In this document: piece by piece, positions 33,896-43,344 of the stretch
Position numbering within the stretch: the first letter of the stretch is position 1
Layout of the letters: each line of letters opens with the position of its first letter
NCBI GenBank assembly: GCA_017547385.1
Contig: JAFYPU010000002.1
Coordinates: 1 to 64,000, forward strand
Reading direction: 5' to 3'
Source of the DNA: Bacteroidaceae bacterium
GTDB taxonomy: Bacteria > Bacteroidota > Bacteroidia > Bacteroidales > Bacteroidaceae
DNA: 64,000 nt
Notes under the pieces: generated by a model
Seen by the model: only the letters and a program-made list of their open reading frames with translations
The model's database searches: none
Told to the model about the DNA's origin: nothing
Translations under genes and position numbers: made by a program

Positions 33896-36800
33896 TCAAT
33901 CGGCCAGGATGGAGAATTCTGCGCCACTGGCAAAGTCGGCTCCGTTCTGCTCGCTGAGAGCGCGGAACTGAATGTAGCGAGCCTTGATGGGCTTGTCGAA
34001 ACGCACGGTCTTAGCGTCAGAATTCTTGGCAAAGGTGCCCTTCTTCACGGGTTCACCCCAGTTTTCTCCGTCCATGCTGAGGTAGATTTCATAGTCCTTG
34101 ATGTCGCCGTTGCCTCCACCGAGACGCGGTGTGTAAACAAAGCCCTTTATCTGCTTCACACTTCCGGCATCGAAGTTCACCCAGTGAGGATAGTTGGCCA
34201 CGGTTACGGAATACATGGTGTGCCAAATCGTTCCGTTATCTCCGTCGGTGAGGTGAGAGGCATTGCCTTCGCCATATTCCTGACTGGAGCAGAACACCAC
34301 TTCAAGGGGTATGCTTTCAATCTTCTCGAATGCGTAAGTTGAGGAAAGCATCTTGTTGTCCTTGTACCACACTTTCAGCTTTCCGCCATCGCGCAGCGCA
34401 AAAGGCGCAGTGTAATCAACGGGTTTGCCATTGTTCACGCTATACACCATGGCGCGTCCGGCATCGGCTGTGCTGAGCGTAACGTCTCCATTGTTGGCGC
34501 GAGAAACGAGGATGGGCTTATCACCGGCAGGCGCAACGTAGGCCTGTGTTCCGGCATTGCCGGCCTTGACAGGACGAATGATGAATGAGAAGTTGTAAGA
34601 GCCTGCCCAAGCGCGGTCGCGGTCGAGCGGAGCACCCTGACCGCAGCTGTTACCACCCAGACCCGTTACCTTGGCATCGAGATGCAAGTGCGTGGCTGAG
34701 CTCTGAGGCAGCTGATAGGGATGATCGGCCAGCATGATTTCCTGCTCGCTCCAGGGAAGAGCCGAAGCCGACATCTGAGGACTGACGAATTCAACACCGT
34801 TTCCGGCAGCATCAGTCAGCGCACACCAGCGCACTTCTTCACGGTTACCCATGGCCTGAGGCTTCGGCAGAATGCGACCTTGGTCTTTCACCTTGCCGGT
34901 ATAAAGTCCGACAAACGAGCCTGTACAACGGTCGTTGTAGTTGTTTTCAGGTCCGCGACCGTAGTAAGTGTAGTTGTCAAGCGACTTGGGAAGTTGCAAA
35001 CTGTAGCCGATGCGCGGCAATACGAACTTGGGACTGTTGGAAGTGATGGCGCTTTGCAGTTCAATGCTTCCATCCTTATAAATCGTCCAGATTTGGCTTG
35101 TTACGAACTTGAAGTCGGAAGCACCGAAAGGCTGGTTGGGAAGTTCTTCCACACGATAGCCGCGTGCCATTCCACCGCCGTTCAATTTAGCCGCATTGGG
35201 TGCTTGGCTTTCAACAGCGTAGGTCAGCACATAAGCACCGTCCTTGCGTTGCATCCAATTCCAGTCGGTTGCCTTGTGCTTGAGGTTGTGCAATCCCTTG
35301 GCCACCCATTGTTTGTAAATCCAGATATCGTTGTCGGTAGGCGCACGGAAAGCATCGAGCTGCGGACCGTGTCCGGGCAGAATGACTTCCTGTGTTCCGT
35401 AAGTGAGGCTGTAAAGCGAGCCGGTGCGGTTGTCGAACACGGCCTTGAAGCCGTCGCCTTCGATAACGGTCAGTTCGCCTTGCATGGTGCGCTTCAGTTT
35501 ACCACCCTCGGCCACTGCAGAAATGGCAGGTGCAGGCGCAGCTTTCTTCACAAGGAGTTGCTCTTCCATCTGCACGTAGCCTTTCTTGGCCCAGGGCTTA
35601 TCAGCATTGAGGACGAACTGCACGGTTGCGTAGTATTCGCCGTCAGCATCCAACTCGGCGTAGTTATAAGGCAGCACATAGTTCTGCTTCATGCGAGGTT
35701 GCAACACGATGCGCGGACCTTGCAGGGGCTGATCTTTGAGCACGGGTTGGCCGTTTTTGTAGAGCGTCCAGCGAATTTCATAATCGTTGAGCGGTTCGAA
35801 ATAGTTCTTGTTGAAAATTTCGATGCGGCCTTGCTTCATGTCTACAGCCTTTACGCCCACGTTCTGATACACCTTCTTCACTTCGAAATACTGTGCCTTG
35901 GGTTCCAGATTGGGTTGCATGATTCCGTTCATGCAGAAAGTTCCGTCGTTGGGGTTGTCGCCGAAGTCGCCACCGTATCCGAGATAACGGTCGCCCGTTT
36001 TGGGATCATAGTTATAGATGGCCTGATCCACCCAGTCCCAGATAGCACCGCCCATAACGAAGTTGGAGCTTTCGATATACTGCCACATTTCGGCCAGATT
36101 GCCCACAGCGTTACCCATAGAGTGTGCGTATTCTGATATATGGAACGGATATTTGGCTCCCTTGCCACCTTCAGAAAGGAACTTCACACCGCCGACGCTG
36201 GGATATTGGTTTGAACCCATGTCCACGATGTTGTTGTTTCTCTCGTATTGAACGGGGCGTGTGGTGTCGAAGGTCTTGATGCTGTCGTAGGCGGCTACAA
36301 AATTGTTGCCGGGACCTGCTTCATTTCCCAAGCTCCAGATAACAATGGACGGGTGGTTCACGTTAGCGTGCACCATTTCCATGTTTCTGGCCACGTGAGC
36401 GGCACGCCACTCTGCGGGATGCGAAAGACTCTCCTTGGCGTAGTAGTATTGGTGGCTCTCGATGTTGGCTTCGTCCTCAAGGTAGATACCATATTTATTA
36501 CAGAGGTAATACCAATACGGATCGCAGCAATAGTGTGAGTTGCGCACGTGGTTGATGTTTCCTTGCTTCATGAGCATCACTTCGCGGTGCATTTGCTCGC
36601 GTGTGATGGCATGTCCGCGTTCCGGGTTCGTTTCATGGCGATTCACACCCTTCATCTTGATGGGTTTGCCATTGAGGTAATAGTAACGACCGGCCTTTTT
36701 GAATTCATCGTCCTGCGCTGCCGTTTCTTTGATTTCCACTTCGCGGAAACCTACAACGGTAGAGAAAGTTTCCACAACGTTTCCTTTCTTATCCTTGAGT

Positions 36801-37921
36801 TCTCCCACAAGCACGTAGCACCAAGGGGCTTCTGCGCTCCAGGGCTTCACGGTTCCTGCCTGCAGGGTGATGTTGAAGGCTTGTTCCTGTCCGGGCTTCA
36901 GCTCCACGATAGGAAGGTTTGCCGATACGCCTTCCACCTTATGGTTGGTGTCGGAGTAGAGGTCGTTGGCATAGAGTGTGTAAGTGAGTGTGTGCTTCTT
37001 CACTTTCTTGGCACCGAGATTGCGCACATAGGCTGTGATGTTGAGCGAACCATTGGTGTAAGTAGCGTCGAGCTCGGGTTTTGCCACGAGATCGCGCACC
37101 TGGAGTTTGGGTTTAGCTGTGAGGCTCACGGTGCGGAAGATACCGGGGAGACGGAACATGTCCTGACTTTCGAGGAACGAGCCGTCGCTGTTGCGATATA
37201 CCTCTGCTGCCAGCACATTTTCACCCTCGACGAGATAGGGTGTAATGTCGAAGGAAGCAACGTTGCGGGAGTTCTTTGAGAAGCCCACATAGCGTCCGTT
37301 GATGTAGAGATAGAAGAAAGAGTCCACACCGTCGAAGTTGAGGTAAATCTCGCGGCCTTGCCAACCTGCGGGAATGGTGAAAGTGCGGCGATAAGAGCCC
37401 ACTTCGTTTCTGTGCTTATAGGTGGGCCAATGAGTGGGAGGCGTACGCATCACGCCGCCGCGCCAGTCGTCCACTTTCACGGTGTGTTGGAAAATCACTC
37501 GCTGGTTGGAGTAGATGGGTGTACCCCATTTCTGCGAACCGTCGGGCTGTATGCCGACAACGTTCCAGTTCATCGGCACTTGCACACGTGCCCATCCCGA
37601 ATCGTCGAAATCGGGTTTCATGAAGTCCAGAGGGCGTTCATCGGGGTTTCCCACCCAATGGAAACGCCACTCGCCATTGAGCGACTTCCAGTAGGTGCTG
37701 TTTTCCGGAAGCACGCGACGCGCACTTTCGGTGTCGGCAAAGGAGAAGAACCATGCATGTGGCTGCTCCTTGTTGAGCGACAACTGTTCGGGGTTTTCCC
37801 ATTCCTTTCCGGTGGGTGCCTGCACGATGTCGCTGTAAGCAAATCCGTCGAGCGGAGTTACCTGAGCGGCTGCCTGGAGCGCGAAAGCTCCTAACAGACA
37901 GGTGAAAAGTGTTTTTCGCAT
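33896..37921 (-). CDS. GH2 beta-galactosidase with C-terminal discoidin domain
   Basis: A 1,341-residue secreted glycoside hydrolase family 2 enzyme that removes terminal beta-galactose. The ATG at 37921 opens the signal MRKTLFTCLLGAFALQAAAQ. The LacZ-type five-domain core follows: sugar-binding (EWRFHWVGNPDERPLDF), TIM barrel and beta-galactosidase small chain (TYYGRGPENNYNDR). The acid/base is Glu534 in LGNEAGPG and the nucleophile Glu597 in ISEYAHSMGN. The last 125 residues (NASHLTDGDNGTIWHTMYS, then WVNFDAGSVKQIKG and ARYIQFRALSE) are an F5/8 type C (discoidin) carbohydrate-binding domain. It is monocistronic, with its own -7 box and terminator, and is not next to SusCD-type genes. Confidence 0.9.
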   Translation of the reverse strand: MRKTLFTCLLGAFALQAAAQVTPLDGFAYSDIVQAPTGKEWENPEQLSLNKEQPHAWFFSFADTESARRVLPENSTYWKSLNGEWRFHWVGNPDERPLDFMKPDFDDSGWARVQVPMNWNVVGIQPDGSQKWGTPIYSNQRVIFQHTVKVDDWRGGVMRTPPTHWPTYKHRNEVGSYRRTFTIPAGWQGREIYLNFDGVDSFFYLYINGRYVGFSKNSRNVASFDITPYLVEGENVLAAEVYRNSDGSFLESQDMFRLPGIFRTVSLTAKPKLQVRDLVAKPELDATYTNGSLNITAYVRNLGAKKVKKHTLTYTLYANDLYSDTNHKVEGVSANLPIVELKPGQEQAFNITLQAGTVKPWSAEAPWCYVLVGELKDKKGNVVETFSTVVGFREVEIKETAAQDDEFKKAGRYYYLNGKPIKMKGVNRHETNPERGHAITREQMHREVMLMKQGNINHVRNSHYCCDPYWYYLCNKYGIYLEDEANIESHQYYYAKESLSHPAEWRAAHVARNMEMVHANVNHPSIVIWSLGNEAGPGNNFVAAYDSIKTFDTTRPVQYERNNNIVDMGSNQYPSVGGVKFLSEGGKGAKYPFHISEYAHSMGNAVGNLAEMWQYIESSNFVMGGAIWDWVDQAIYNYDPKTGDRYLGYGGDFGDNPNDGTFCMNGIMQPNLEPKAQYFEVKKVYQNVGVKAVDMKQGRIEIFNKNYFEPLNDYEIRWTLYKNGQPVLKDQPLQGPRIVLQPRMKQNYVLPYNYAELDADGEYYATVQFVLNADKPWAKKGYVQMEEQLLVKKAAPAPAISAVAEGGKLKRTMQGELTVIEGDGFKAVFDNRTGSLYSLTYGTQEVILPGHGPQLDAFRAPTDNDIWIYKQWVAKGLHNLKHKATDWNWMQRKDGAYVLTYAVESQAPNAAKLNGGGMARGYRVEELPNQPFGASDFKFVTSQIWTIYKDGSIELQSAITSNSPKFVLPRIGYSLQLPKSLDNYTYYGRGPENNYNDRCTGSFVGLYTGKVKDQGRILPKPQAMGNREEVRWCALTDAAGNGVEFVSPQMSASALPWSEQEIMLADHPYQLPQSSATHLHLDAKVTGLGGNSCGQGAPLDRDRAWAGSYNFSFIIRPVKAGNAGTQAYVAPAGDKPILVSRANNGDVTLSTADAGRAMVYSVNNGKPVDYTAPFALRDGGKLKVWYKDNKMLSSTYAFEKIESIPLEVVFCSSQEYGEGNASHLTDGDNGTIWHTMYSVTVANYPHWVNFDAGSVKQIKGFVYTPRLGGGNGDIKDYEIYLSMDGENWGEPVKKGTFAKNSDAKTVRFDKPIKARYIQFRALSEQNGADFASGAEFSILAD

Positions 37922-38011
37922 ATCGTTGAATGTTTTTAAAATAATTGTTTTTCGCAGTAGAGAATTATGCGGCCTCCGTCCGGAAACGGCACACCAAGGC
38001 ATAATATGTGC

Positions 38012-38019
38012 CAAAGGTA
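38012..38019 (-). promoter_or_regulatory. -7 box upstream of the beta-galactosidase gene
   Basis: CAAAGGTA, TACCTTTG on the minus strand, 91 bp upstream of the ATG. Its position also supports the ATG at 37921 over the longer frame to 38014. Confidence 0.55.
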
Positions 38020-38134
38020 AGGCAATAATCTTGAAGCACCAAACAAAAACTCTGTTTTCAGTGCAGTTGCCTCACCGGGGCTTGTGGTTTTTGCTTACAC
38101 TTTGTCGGAAAAACGGCTCTGCGGCGTGCAAAAA

Positions 38135-38197
38135 TCTACAAGGCGTTTAGAAATTTCTGCAGTGCTTGCAGAATTTTTTGCAGTGCTTGCAGAAAAT
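38135..38197. repeat. 21-bp module array, site G (three modules)
   Basis: Words TCTACAAGGCGTTTAGA (38135), TCTGCAGTGCTTGCAGA (38156) and TTTGCAGTGCTTGCAGA (38177). The leader ACACTTTGTCGGAAAAAC ends at 38114. Confidence 0.85.
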
Positions 38198-38283
38198 CGG
38201 AGAAAGCCATGCCATTTTGCTTCAAACATAAACAAAATCATCGGCCGCCATGCTGCAGTGTTGCCTTGCGCGTTATTTCTTTG

Positions 38284-38291
38284 TAAATTCG
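38284..38291 (+). promoter_or_regulatory. Possible -7 box upstream of the S46 peptidase gene
   Basis: TAAATTCG, one base off TAnnTTTG, 41 bp before the ATG at 38332. Confidence 0.35.
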
Positions 38292-38331
38292 CCCCGAAAT
38301 TCGCTTATCAATCATCAAAACATATACAAAC

Positions 38332-40470
38332 ATGAAGAAAATCTTTTCGTTCTGCCTGGCCTTCGTGCTGGGCCTGACGGCAGCCCACGCCGACGAGGGC
38401 ATGTGGTTGCTCAAACTGATGGAACGTCAGCACCTTGCCGACTCGCTGCGCAAGGCCGGCTTGCAGATGCCTGCCAACCAACTCTATGACGAGGCTTCAC
38501 CCTCTCTGCGCGAATGCATCGGGCAGTTTGGCGGCGGCTGCACGGGCGAGGTGGTTTCGCCCGACGGACTCATCCTCACCAACAACCATTGCGGCTTCGG
38601 CTTTGTGCATGCCATGAGTACGATGGAGCATAATTATCTGCAGGACGGATACTTTGCCCGTAATCGCTCGGAGGAGTTGCCCGTTCCCAACCTCACCTTC
38701 ACCTTTGTGCTGCGCATCGTGGATGTTACGCAACAGGTGAACGAAGCTGCTCGCAAGGCCGGTGTCGACGAATACACCGCACAGAGCCAAAGTTTCCTCG
38801 CCCCCCTGGCAACCGAGCTCCACAAGAAGAGCGACTTGAAAAAGAAGAAAGGCATCGTGGCACGCATCGTGCCCTTCTTCGCTGCCAATGAGTATTATCT
38901 CTTCTACGAACAACAATTCTCCGACGTGCGTTTGGTGGCCAATCCGCCGCAGAACATCGCACAGTTCGGCTTCAACCAAGACAACTGGATGTGGCCGCGC
39001 CACAACGCAGACTTCGCGATGTTTCGCATCTATGCCGACAAGGATGGTCAGCCTGCGGCCTACAGCGACAAGAACGTGCCGCTGAAGTGCAAAAAGTTCC
39101 TCCCCATTTCGCTGAAAGGCGTGGAGAATGCCGACTACACCATGATCATGGGTTTCCCCGGCCGCACCAGCCGCTATCTCACCGCCTCTGAAGTGCATCT
39201 CCGCACACAGAGTCAGAACTTCCCCATCAATCTGGCCGGCGAAGCACAGCTCGACTTCATGAAAGCACTCATGGACCGCGACAGTGTGGCCAACCTGAAA
39301 CTGGCCGACGAGTATATGAGCCTCGGCAACATGGTGAAGAATTACGGAGGCATGAACGAGAGCGTGAAGAAAACCGGACTGATGGACATCAAACGCACGG
39401 AAGAAAAGGCGTTCCGCGAGTTTACCGCACGCAGTGGCAAGCCCGAATATCTCAACATCATCGACCGCATCGACTCACTGGTAGCGGCCGTCGAGGACAC
39501 GCTTCACGACTTTTTCCTCCTGCAATACACCGTGGGTCAGCAAGGTTTCTACATCAAGACAGATGCTTTCTATGAGTTCCTGAAAGCCGTCGAAAGCGGA
39601 AAGACAAAGGAAATCGATGCTGCTCGCACCAAGTTGCTGAAATGGTATGACCTGGCGGCCGGAAACACAGACTTGGATTTCGACCGTCAAACCATGGAGC
39701 TGCTTTATCCCTATTGGTTGAAGTACAACCGTCTGGGCATGACGCCTTCTTTCCTCAAGGATGCAGCCACTGCCAAGGCGCACTATGCCGATCTCTACGA
39801 GAACTCCCTGTTCCGCAGCCGTGCTTCGGTGGAAGCTTTCCTGCAAAACCCGTCGCGCGAGGTGTTGGAGGCCGATCCTTTCACACGCCACTGGAACGAA
39901 TACCATCAGACCCTGGCACGCTACAGCGGTGCGCTCAAGGCTTACCAGACAAAGCGCGCGGAGCTGGACAAGATTTACACACGCGGCCTCTGCGAGATGT
40001 ACGATTGGAGCAAGGCTCCCGATGCCAATTTCACCCTCCGCATGACTTACGGCCACGTGGGTGGATACTCACCGCGCGATGCCGTGGAATATGGTTGGCA
40101 GACAGTGCTCGACGGAATGCTTGAAAAAGAAAATCCGCGCGACCCCGATTACGTGATGAACGAGGAATTGCGCAAGTTCTGGCTCGAAGGCAACTTCGGA
40201 CGCTATGCGCTGCCCAACGGCAAGTTGCCCGTATGTTTCCTCTCCAACAACGACATCACCGGAGGCAACTCGGGTTCACCCGTGATGAATGCGCGCGGCG
40301 AGCTCATCGGTATAGCCTTCGACGGAAACATCGAGAGCCTTTCCAGCGACCTTCGCTTCAATCCGGCACTGCAACGCTGCATCAACGTAGACATTCGCTA
40401 CGTTCTCTTCCTGCTCGACATGTTCGGCGGAAGCAGTTACGTGCTCGACGAAATGGACATCCGCGAATAA
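38332..40470 (+). CDS. S46-family dipeptidyl-peptidase, DPP7-like
   Basis: A 712-residue periplasmic serine dipeptidyl-peptidase with signal peptide MKKIFSFCLAFVLGLTAAHA. The triad is His86 (LTNNHCGF), Asp227 (RHNADFAMF) and Ser647 (GGNSGSP). The residue 18 positions after the catalytic Ser decides P1 specificity in the Porphyromonas enzymes: Gly in DPP7 (hydrophobic P1), Arg in DPP11 (acidic P1). Here it is Gly665 (AFDGN), so hydrophobic preference is predicted. Such enzymes release dipeptides for amino acid catabolism. The gene is divergent from the beta-galactosidase gene and ends in a strong hairpin. Confidence 0.92.
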   Translation: MKKIFSFCLAFVLGLTAAHADEGMWLLKLMERQHLADSLRKAGLQMPANQLYDEASPSLRECIGQFGGGCTGEVVSPDGLILTNNHCGFGFVHAMSTMEHNYLQDGYFARNRSEELPVPNLTFTFVLRIVDVTQQVNEAARKAGVDEYTAQSQSFLAPLATELHKKSDLKKKKGIVARIVPFFAANEYYLFYEQQFSDVRLVANPPQNIAQFGFNQDNWMWPRHNADFAMFRIYADKDGQPAAYSDKNVPLKCKKFLPISLKGVENADYTMIMGFPGRTSRYLTASEVHLRTQSQNFPINLAGEAQLDFMKALMDRDSVANLKLADEYMSLGNMVKNYGGMNESVKKTGLMDIKRTEEKAFREFTARSGKPEYLNIIDRIDSLVAAVEDTLHDFFLLQYTVGQQGFYIKTDAFYEFLKAVESGKTKEIDAARTKLLKWYDLAAGNTDLDFDRQTMELLYPYWLKYNRLGMTPSFLKDAATAKAHYADLYENSLFRSRASVEAFLQNPSREVLEADPFTRHWNEYHQTLARYSGALKAYQTKRAELDKIYTRGLCEMYDWSKAPDANFTLRMTYGHVGGYSPRDAVEYGWQTVLDGMLEKENPRDPDYVMNEELRKFWLEGNFGRYALPNGKLPVCFLSNNDITGGNSGSPVMNARGELIGIAFDGNIESLSSDLRFNPALQRCINVDIRYVLFLLDMFGGSSYVLDEMDIRE

Positions 40471-40498
40471 CCTCGCAACGAACCACCACAACACAACG

Positions 40499-40531
40499 AA
40501 GCCCACAGACGCACCATGCATCTGTGGGCTT
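40499..40531. terminator. Terminator of the S46 peptidase gene
   Basis: AAGCCCACAGA (40499-40509) pairs with 40521-40531, followed by TTGTTG on the plus strand. It sits between convergent genes. Confidence 0.7.
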
Positions 40532-40614
40532 TGTTGTGCAGCAGCCAAACAACCAGCACGTCTGCAGAACATCATGACACTTTGTCGGAAAAACGACCCA
40601 GCGACGTGCAAAAA

Positions 40615-40677
40615 TTTACAAGGCGTTTAGAATTTTCTGCAGTGCTTGTAGAAATTTCTAAACGCCTTGCAGATTTT
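40615..40677. repeat. 21-bp module array, site H (three modules)
   Basis: Words TTTACAAGGCGTTTAGA (40615), TCTGCAGTGCTTGTAGA (40636) and TCTAAACGCCTTGCAGA (40657). The outer words are reverse complements. The leader box TGACACTTTGTCGGAAAAAC is at 40575-40594. Confidence 0.85.
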
Positions 40678-40707
40678 TCCGCAAAGGGTCAAGGTTTTCG
40701 CCCCGGC

Positions 40708-41913
40708 TTATTTCTTGGTCGGGCGAAACTTTCCGCCGGTGATTTCGTCGAGTGTGAGCGCGCGATACACCATTTGGTAATAGCCCGGCTCCTCTTCATA
40801 GAAGAAAGCGATGCGTCCGTCGGGTTGCTGCACCATGGTGGAATAGGCCGAACCCTTGTCGCTCACACGATAGCTGCCCTGCCAGCCGGCGGCAAAGCCA
40901 TAGGGAGTGGCATAGTCGGCACGCGAGGCCAGTTCCTTCCAATATATCGTTACGTTGCTGCGACCCGGACCTGCCGGGATGCTTTGCAGGGCCAGCGTGG
41001 TGCGCTTTCCGTCGGCGTTACGCACGGGCAGGATGAGCACTTCTCCGTTGCAGGGCGTTCCTTCATTGCTGATGCCTCCCACGGCCTCGCGGCTGTCAAC
41101 GGCCGCGCCCCATGCACCTTTGGCTGTCTTGATATCGGAATAGCGGAACACGTTGAAATAACGACCACCATGCTTACGGCTGCTCAGCAACACAGAGCCA
41201 TCGGGCAACTCTTCGCACTTGGGTTCGTCGCCCTTGGGAGCACAACTTTCGGTGGCGCTACCCAGCACATCCCACATGCGACCGAAATCGTCGGAATAGA
41301 GCACAAAGTTACCCTTGTGCGTACAGAGTGCTCCATAAAGGCGGTAGTATTTTCCCACCTTCACCTGCGATGACTGACAGATGCGTCCCGAACCCATGAA
41401 CAGGCCGTTGATGCGTCCGCCGAACAAGTCGTGATAAATGTATGCCGTATGGTCGAGCGGCTTTTCCCACTCCCATTTTTGCTGCTTCTTGTTCCATTTT
41501 GCCCGAGTCGAAACCAGACGTTGGCTATGCTCCACGCGCGATTGCCAATAGCTCACATCGCCCGACACGCACACCAACAGCAATTCTTCACGTTGCTTGT
41601 CGGCCACCAGGCAGGCATCTCCATAACCGGTTTCGGGGCCGCTGCCCGTTCCCGTGAGCACGGCTTGCGGTGTGCCCCACGTGCTGCCGTTGTCGTGGCT
41701 TGTGCGACTGAGGATGTCAACGCGACCATAACCAATGTCGTTGCCGCAGGGACGCAGGTCCGTCAGGGCCACAAGTTTGCCCTTGGCTGTGGCGGCAATC
41801 GCCGGAATGCGATAAGGATAGCCCGTACTGTCGCCGGTGTGGAAGAGTACGGTTTGCGCCATGGCGCCCAAAGTGCAGAAAACTGCCAATACAGAAACAA
41901 ATGTTTTTCTCAT
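40708..41913 (-). CDS. nanH: GH33 sialidase
   Basis: A 401-residue secreted exo-alpha-sialidase. The ATG at 41913 opens the signal MRKTFVSVLAVFCTLGAMAQ; the longer frame to 42264 would run across the divergent promoters. The sialidase signature YRIPAIA (34-40) carries the arginine of the carboxylate-binding triad, followed by TDLRPCGND with an Asp/Arg pair. Asp boxes SHDNGSTWG (72-80) and YSDDFGRMWDV are typical of the six-bladed propeller. ELPDGSVLLSSRK and NEGTPCNGEVL supply further active-site parts. No N-terminal carbohydrate-binding domain is present. It probably works with the sialate O-acetylesterase encoded at 11321-13408. Confidence 0.9.
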   Translation of the reverse strand: MRKTFVSVLAVFCTLGAMAQTVLFHTGDSTGYPYRIPAIAATAKGKLVALTDLRPCGNDIGYGRVDILSRTSHDNGSTWGTPQAVLTGTGSGPETGYGDACLVADKQREELLLVCVSGDVSYWQSRVEHSQRLVSTRAKWNKKQQKWEWEKPLDHTAYIYHDLFGGRINGLFMGSGRICQSSQVKVGKYYRLYGALCTHKGNFVLYSDDFGRMWDVLGSATESCAPKGDEPKCEELPDGSVLLSSRKHGGRYFNVFRYSDIKTAKGAWGAAVDSREAVGGISNEGTPCNGEVLILPVRNADGKRTTLALQSIPAGPGRSNVTIYWKELASRADYATPYGFAAGWQGSYRVSDKGSAYSTMVQQPDGRIAFFYEEEPGYYQMVYRALTLDEITGGKFRPTKK

Positions 41914-41947
41914 AGTATGTATTATTATAAATAGCTGTTGAACGGAG

Positions 41948-41955
41948 CAAAGATA
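41948..41955 (-). promoter_or_regulatory. -7 box upstream of the sialidase gene
   Basis: CAAAGATA, TATCTTTG on the minus strand, 35 bp upstream of the ATG at 41913. Confidence 0.6.
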
Positions 41956-42006
41956 GGACTTTTTCAATACCAAAGAGCTTTCTGCCTGTTGTTTTGTCCA
42001 ATGTCG

Positions 42007-42014
42007 TATCTTTG
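42007..42014 (+). promoter_or_regulatory. -7 box upstream of the M48 protease gene
   Basis: TATCTTTG, 36 bp upstream of the ATG at 42050. It is divergent from the sialidase promoter. Confidence 0.6.
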
Positions 42015-42049
42015 CAAACGATTGAAAAATTCCAAGGAAACAAACTTCA

Positions 42050-42847
42050 ATGATAAGAACACACTTTGCAAAAAAACTCTCGGCACTCTTGATTCTCTTT
42101 CTTTGTGCCACCATTTCGCCGGCGCAATCAAGCCTTTTGCGCATACTCTCCGGACTTGTCAAAGCAGGACAGGCGATTACCCTCACCGACGAGCAATTAT
42201 CCGAAGCGGTAAAGGAAAGTGTGGCAGCTATGGATAAGAAAAATATGGTGTGCGGTGCCAACAATGCTTACACCCAACGACTGAAACGGCTCACCAAGGG
42301 TATGAATTCTGCCGATGGAATTAAATTAAACTTCAAGGTTTACAAAACTTCCGAAGTCAATGCCTTTGCTTGCCCCGATGGAAGCGTGCGTGTCTACTCG
42401 GCTTTGATGGACGCTCTCTCGGACGAGGAATTGTTGGGAGTGCTTGGGCACGAAATCGGACACGTAGCCTTGCGCCACTCCAAGAAGTCTTGGCAAGATG
42501 CACTCCTGCGCAGCGCAGCCTCGGATGCACTCGGCGGCTTTAGCGACACCTGGGCCGAATTCTCAAGTTCGTCGTGGAGCAGTTTGGGCGAAAGTATGAT
42601 TTCAGCCAAACACTCGCGCCATCATGAGCGGCAAGCTGACGATTACGGCTATAGTTTCTTGAAAAAATGCGGCCGCAATCCGTGGGCCATGGGTAAGGCC
42701 TTCAAAAAGCTGAAAGCCCTCTCCGAAAAGAAAGGTACTACCAAATATGCCAAATTGCTCTATGCATTTTCTTCGCACCCCGATTTCGATGAACGCATCC
42801 GGCGCATGCGAGAGCAAGCAGAGGCCGACGGATATACTTGCAACTAA
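42050..42847 (+). CDS. M48-family periplasmic metalloprotease
   Basis: A 265-residue protein with signal peptide ending near SPAQ. It is a zinc protease of the M48 (BepA/YcaL/OMA1) group: the HExxH motif is HEIGH (134-138), and the third zinc ligand is the Glu in the conserved helix HERQADDYGYSFL. The N-terminal part NAFACPDGSVRVYSALMDAL is the usual strand and helix before the active site. Such proteases take part in outer-membrane protein and lipoprotein quality control. It stands alone, with its own promoter and a perfect terminator. Confidence 0.88.
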   Translation: MIRTHFAKKLSALLILFLCATISPAQSSLLRILSGLVKAGQAITLTDEQLSEAVKESVAAMDKKNMVCGANNAYTQRLKRLTKGMNSADGIKLNFKVYKTSEVNAFACPDGSVRVYSALMDALSDEELLGVLGHEIGHVALRHSKKSWQDALLRSAASDALGGFSDTWAEFSSSSWSSLGESMISAKHSRHHERQADDYGYSFLKKCGRNPWAMGKAFKKLKALSEKKGTTKYAKLLYAFSSHPDFDERIRRMREQAEADGYTCN

Positions 42848-42873
42848 CCGGACTTTTTCAGATAGCATATAAA

Positions 42874-42915
42874 ATAACACAAGCGGAGCACCAGAAGATG
42901 CTCCGCTTGTGTTAT
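42874..42915. terminator. Terminator of the M48 protease gene
   Basis: A perfect 17-bp stem, ATAACACAAGCGGAGCA (42874-42890) with 42899-42915, has an 8-base loop. Confidence 0.8.
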
Positions 42916-43281
42916 GATGACATTGTAGCAGTATGTTTATCCGTCAAAAGAAAGCAGAACTATTTAATTTTGGTCCAATAGAGCGTGGTGCCTATACCGA
43001 GCACTGTGCCACGCAACTTCAATTTCTTAGGTTCCACAAACTCGGCCGTAACATTGACACGAATACCTTTCGACGACAAAAGTTGAACCACATTTGCGCA
43101 TTTCATACATTTCTGTGCAATACCTTTGTAGTTTTCGCACAAATTCTTTATTTCTGCGCAAGCCTTGCCAAATCGGCTTGACGAAATAAAGAAAATTACC
43201 CTCGCCTTTTCACTCCACCACCTAAGCAAGAGAAAAGAATAACAAAGCAACTGCAAAAATGCATCGGACAAAGCCAAAAAA

Positions 43282-43344
43282 TCTACAAGGCGTTTAGAAA
43301 TTTCTGCAGTGCTTGCAGAAATTTCTAAACGCCTTACTGAAAAA
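43282..43344. repeat. 21-bp module array, site I (three modules)
   Basis: Words TCTACAAGGCGTTTAGA (43282), TCTGCAGTGCTTGCAGA (43303) and TCTAAACGCCTTACTGA (43324, decayed 3' end). Order is a, c, a-reverse, as at sites H and J. Confidence 0.85.

Larger units (their letters stand above)
37922..38331. other. Divergent intergenic region with array G
   Basis: Contains the promoter of the beta-galactosidase gene (38012-38019), the leader box (38095-38114), array G (38135-38197) and a possible promoter for the S46 peptidase gene (38284-38291). No gene. Confidence 0.7.
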
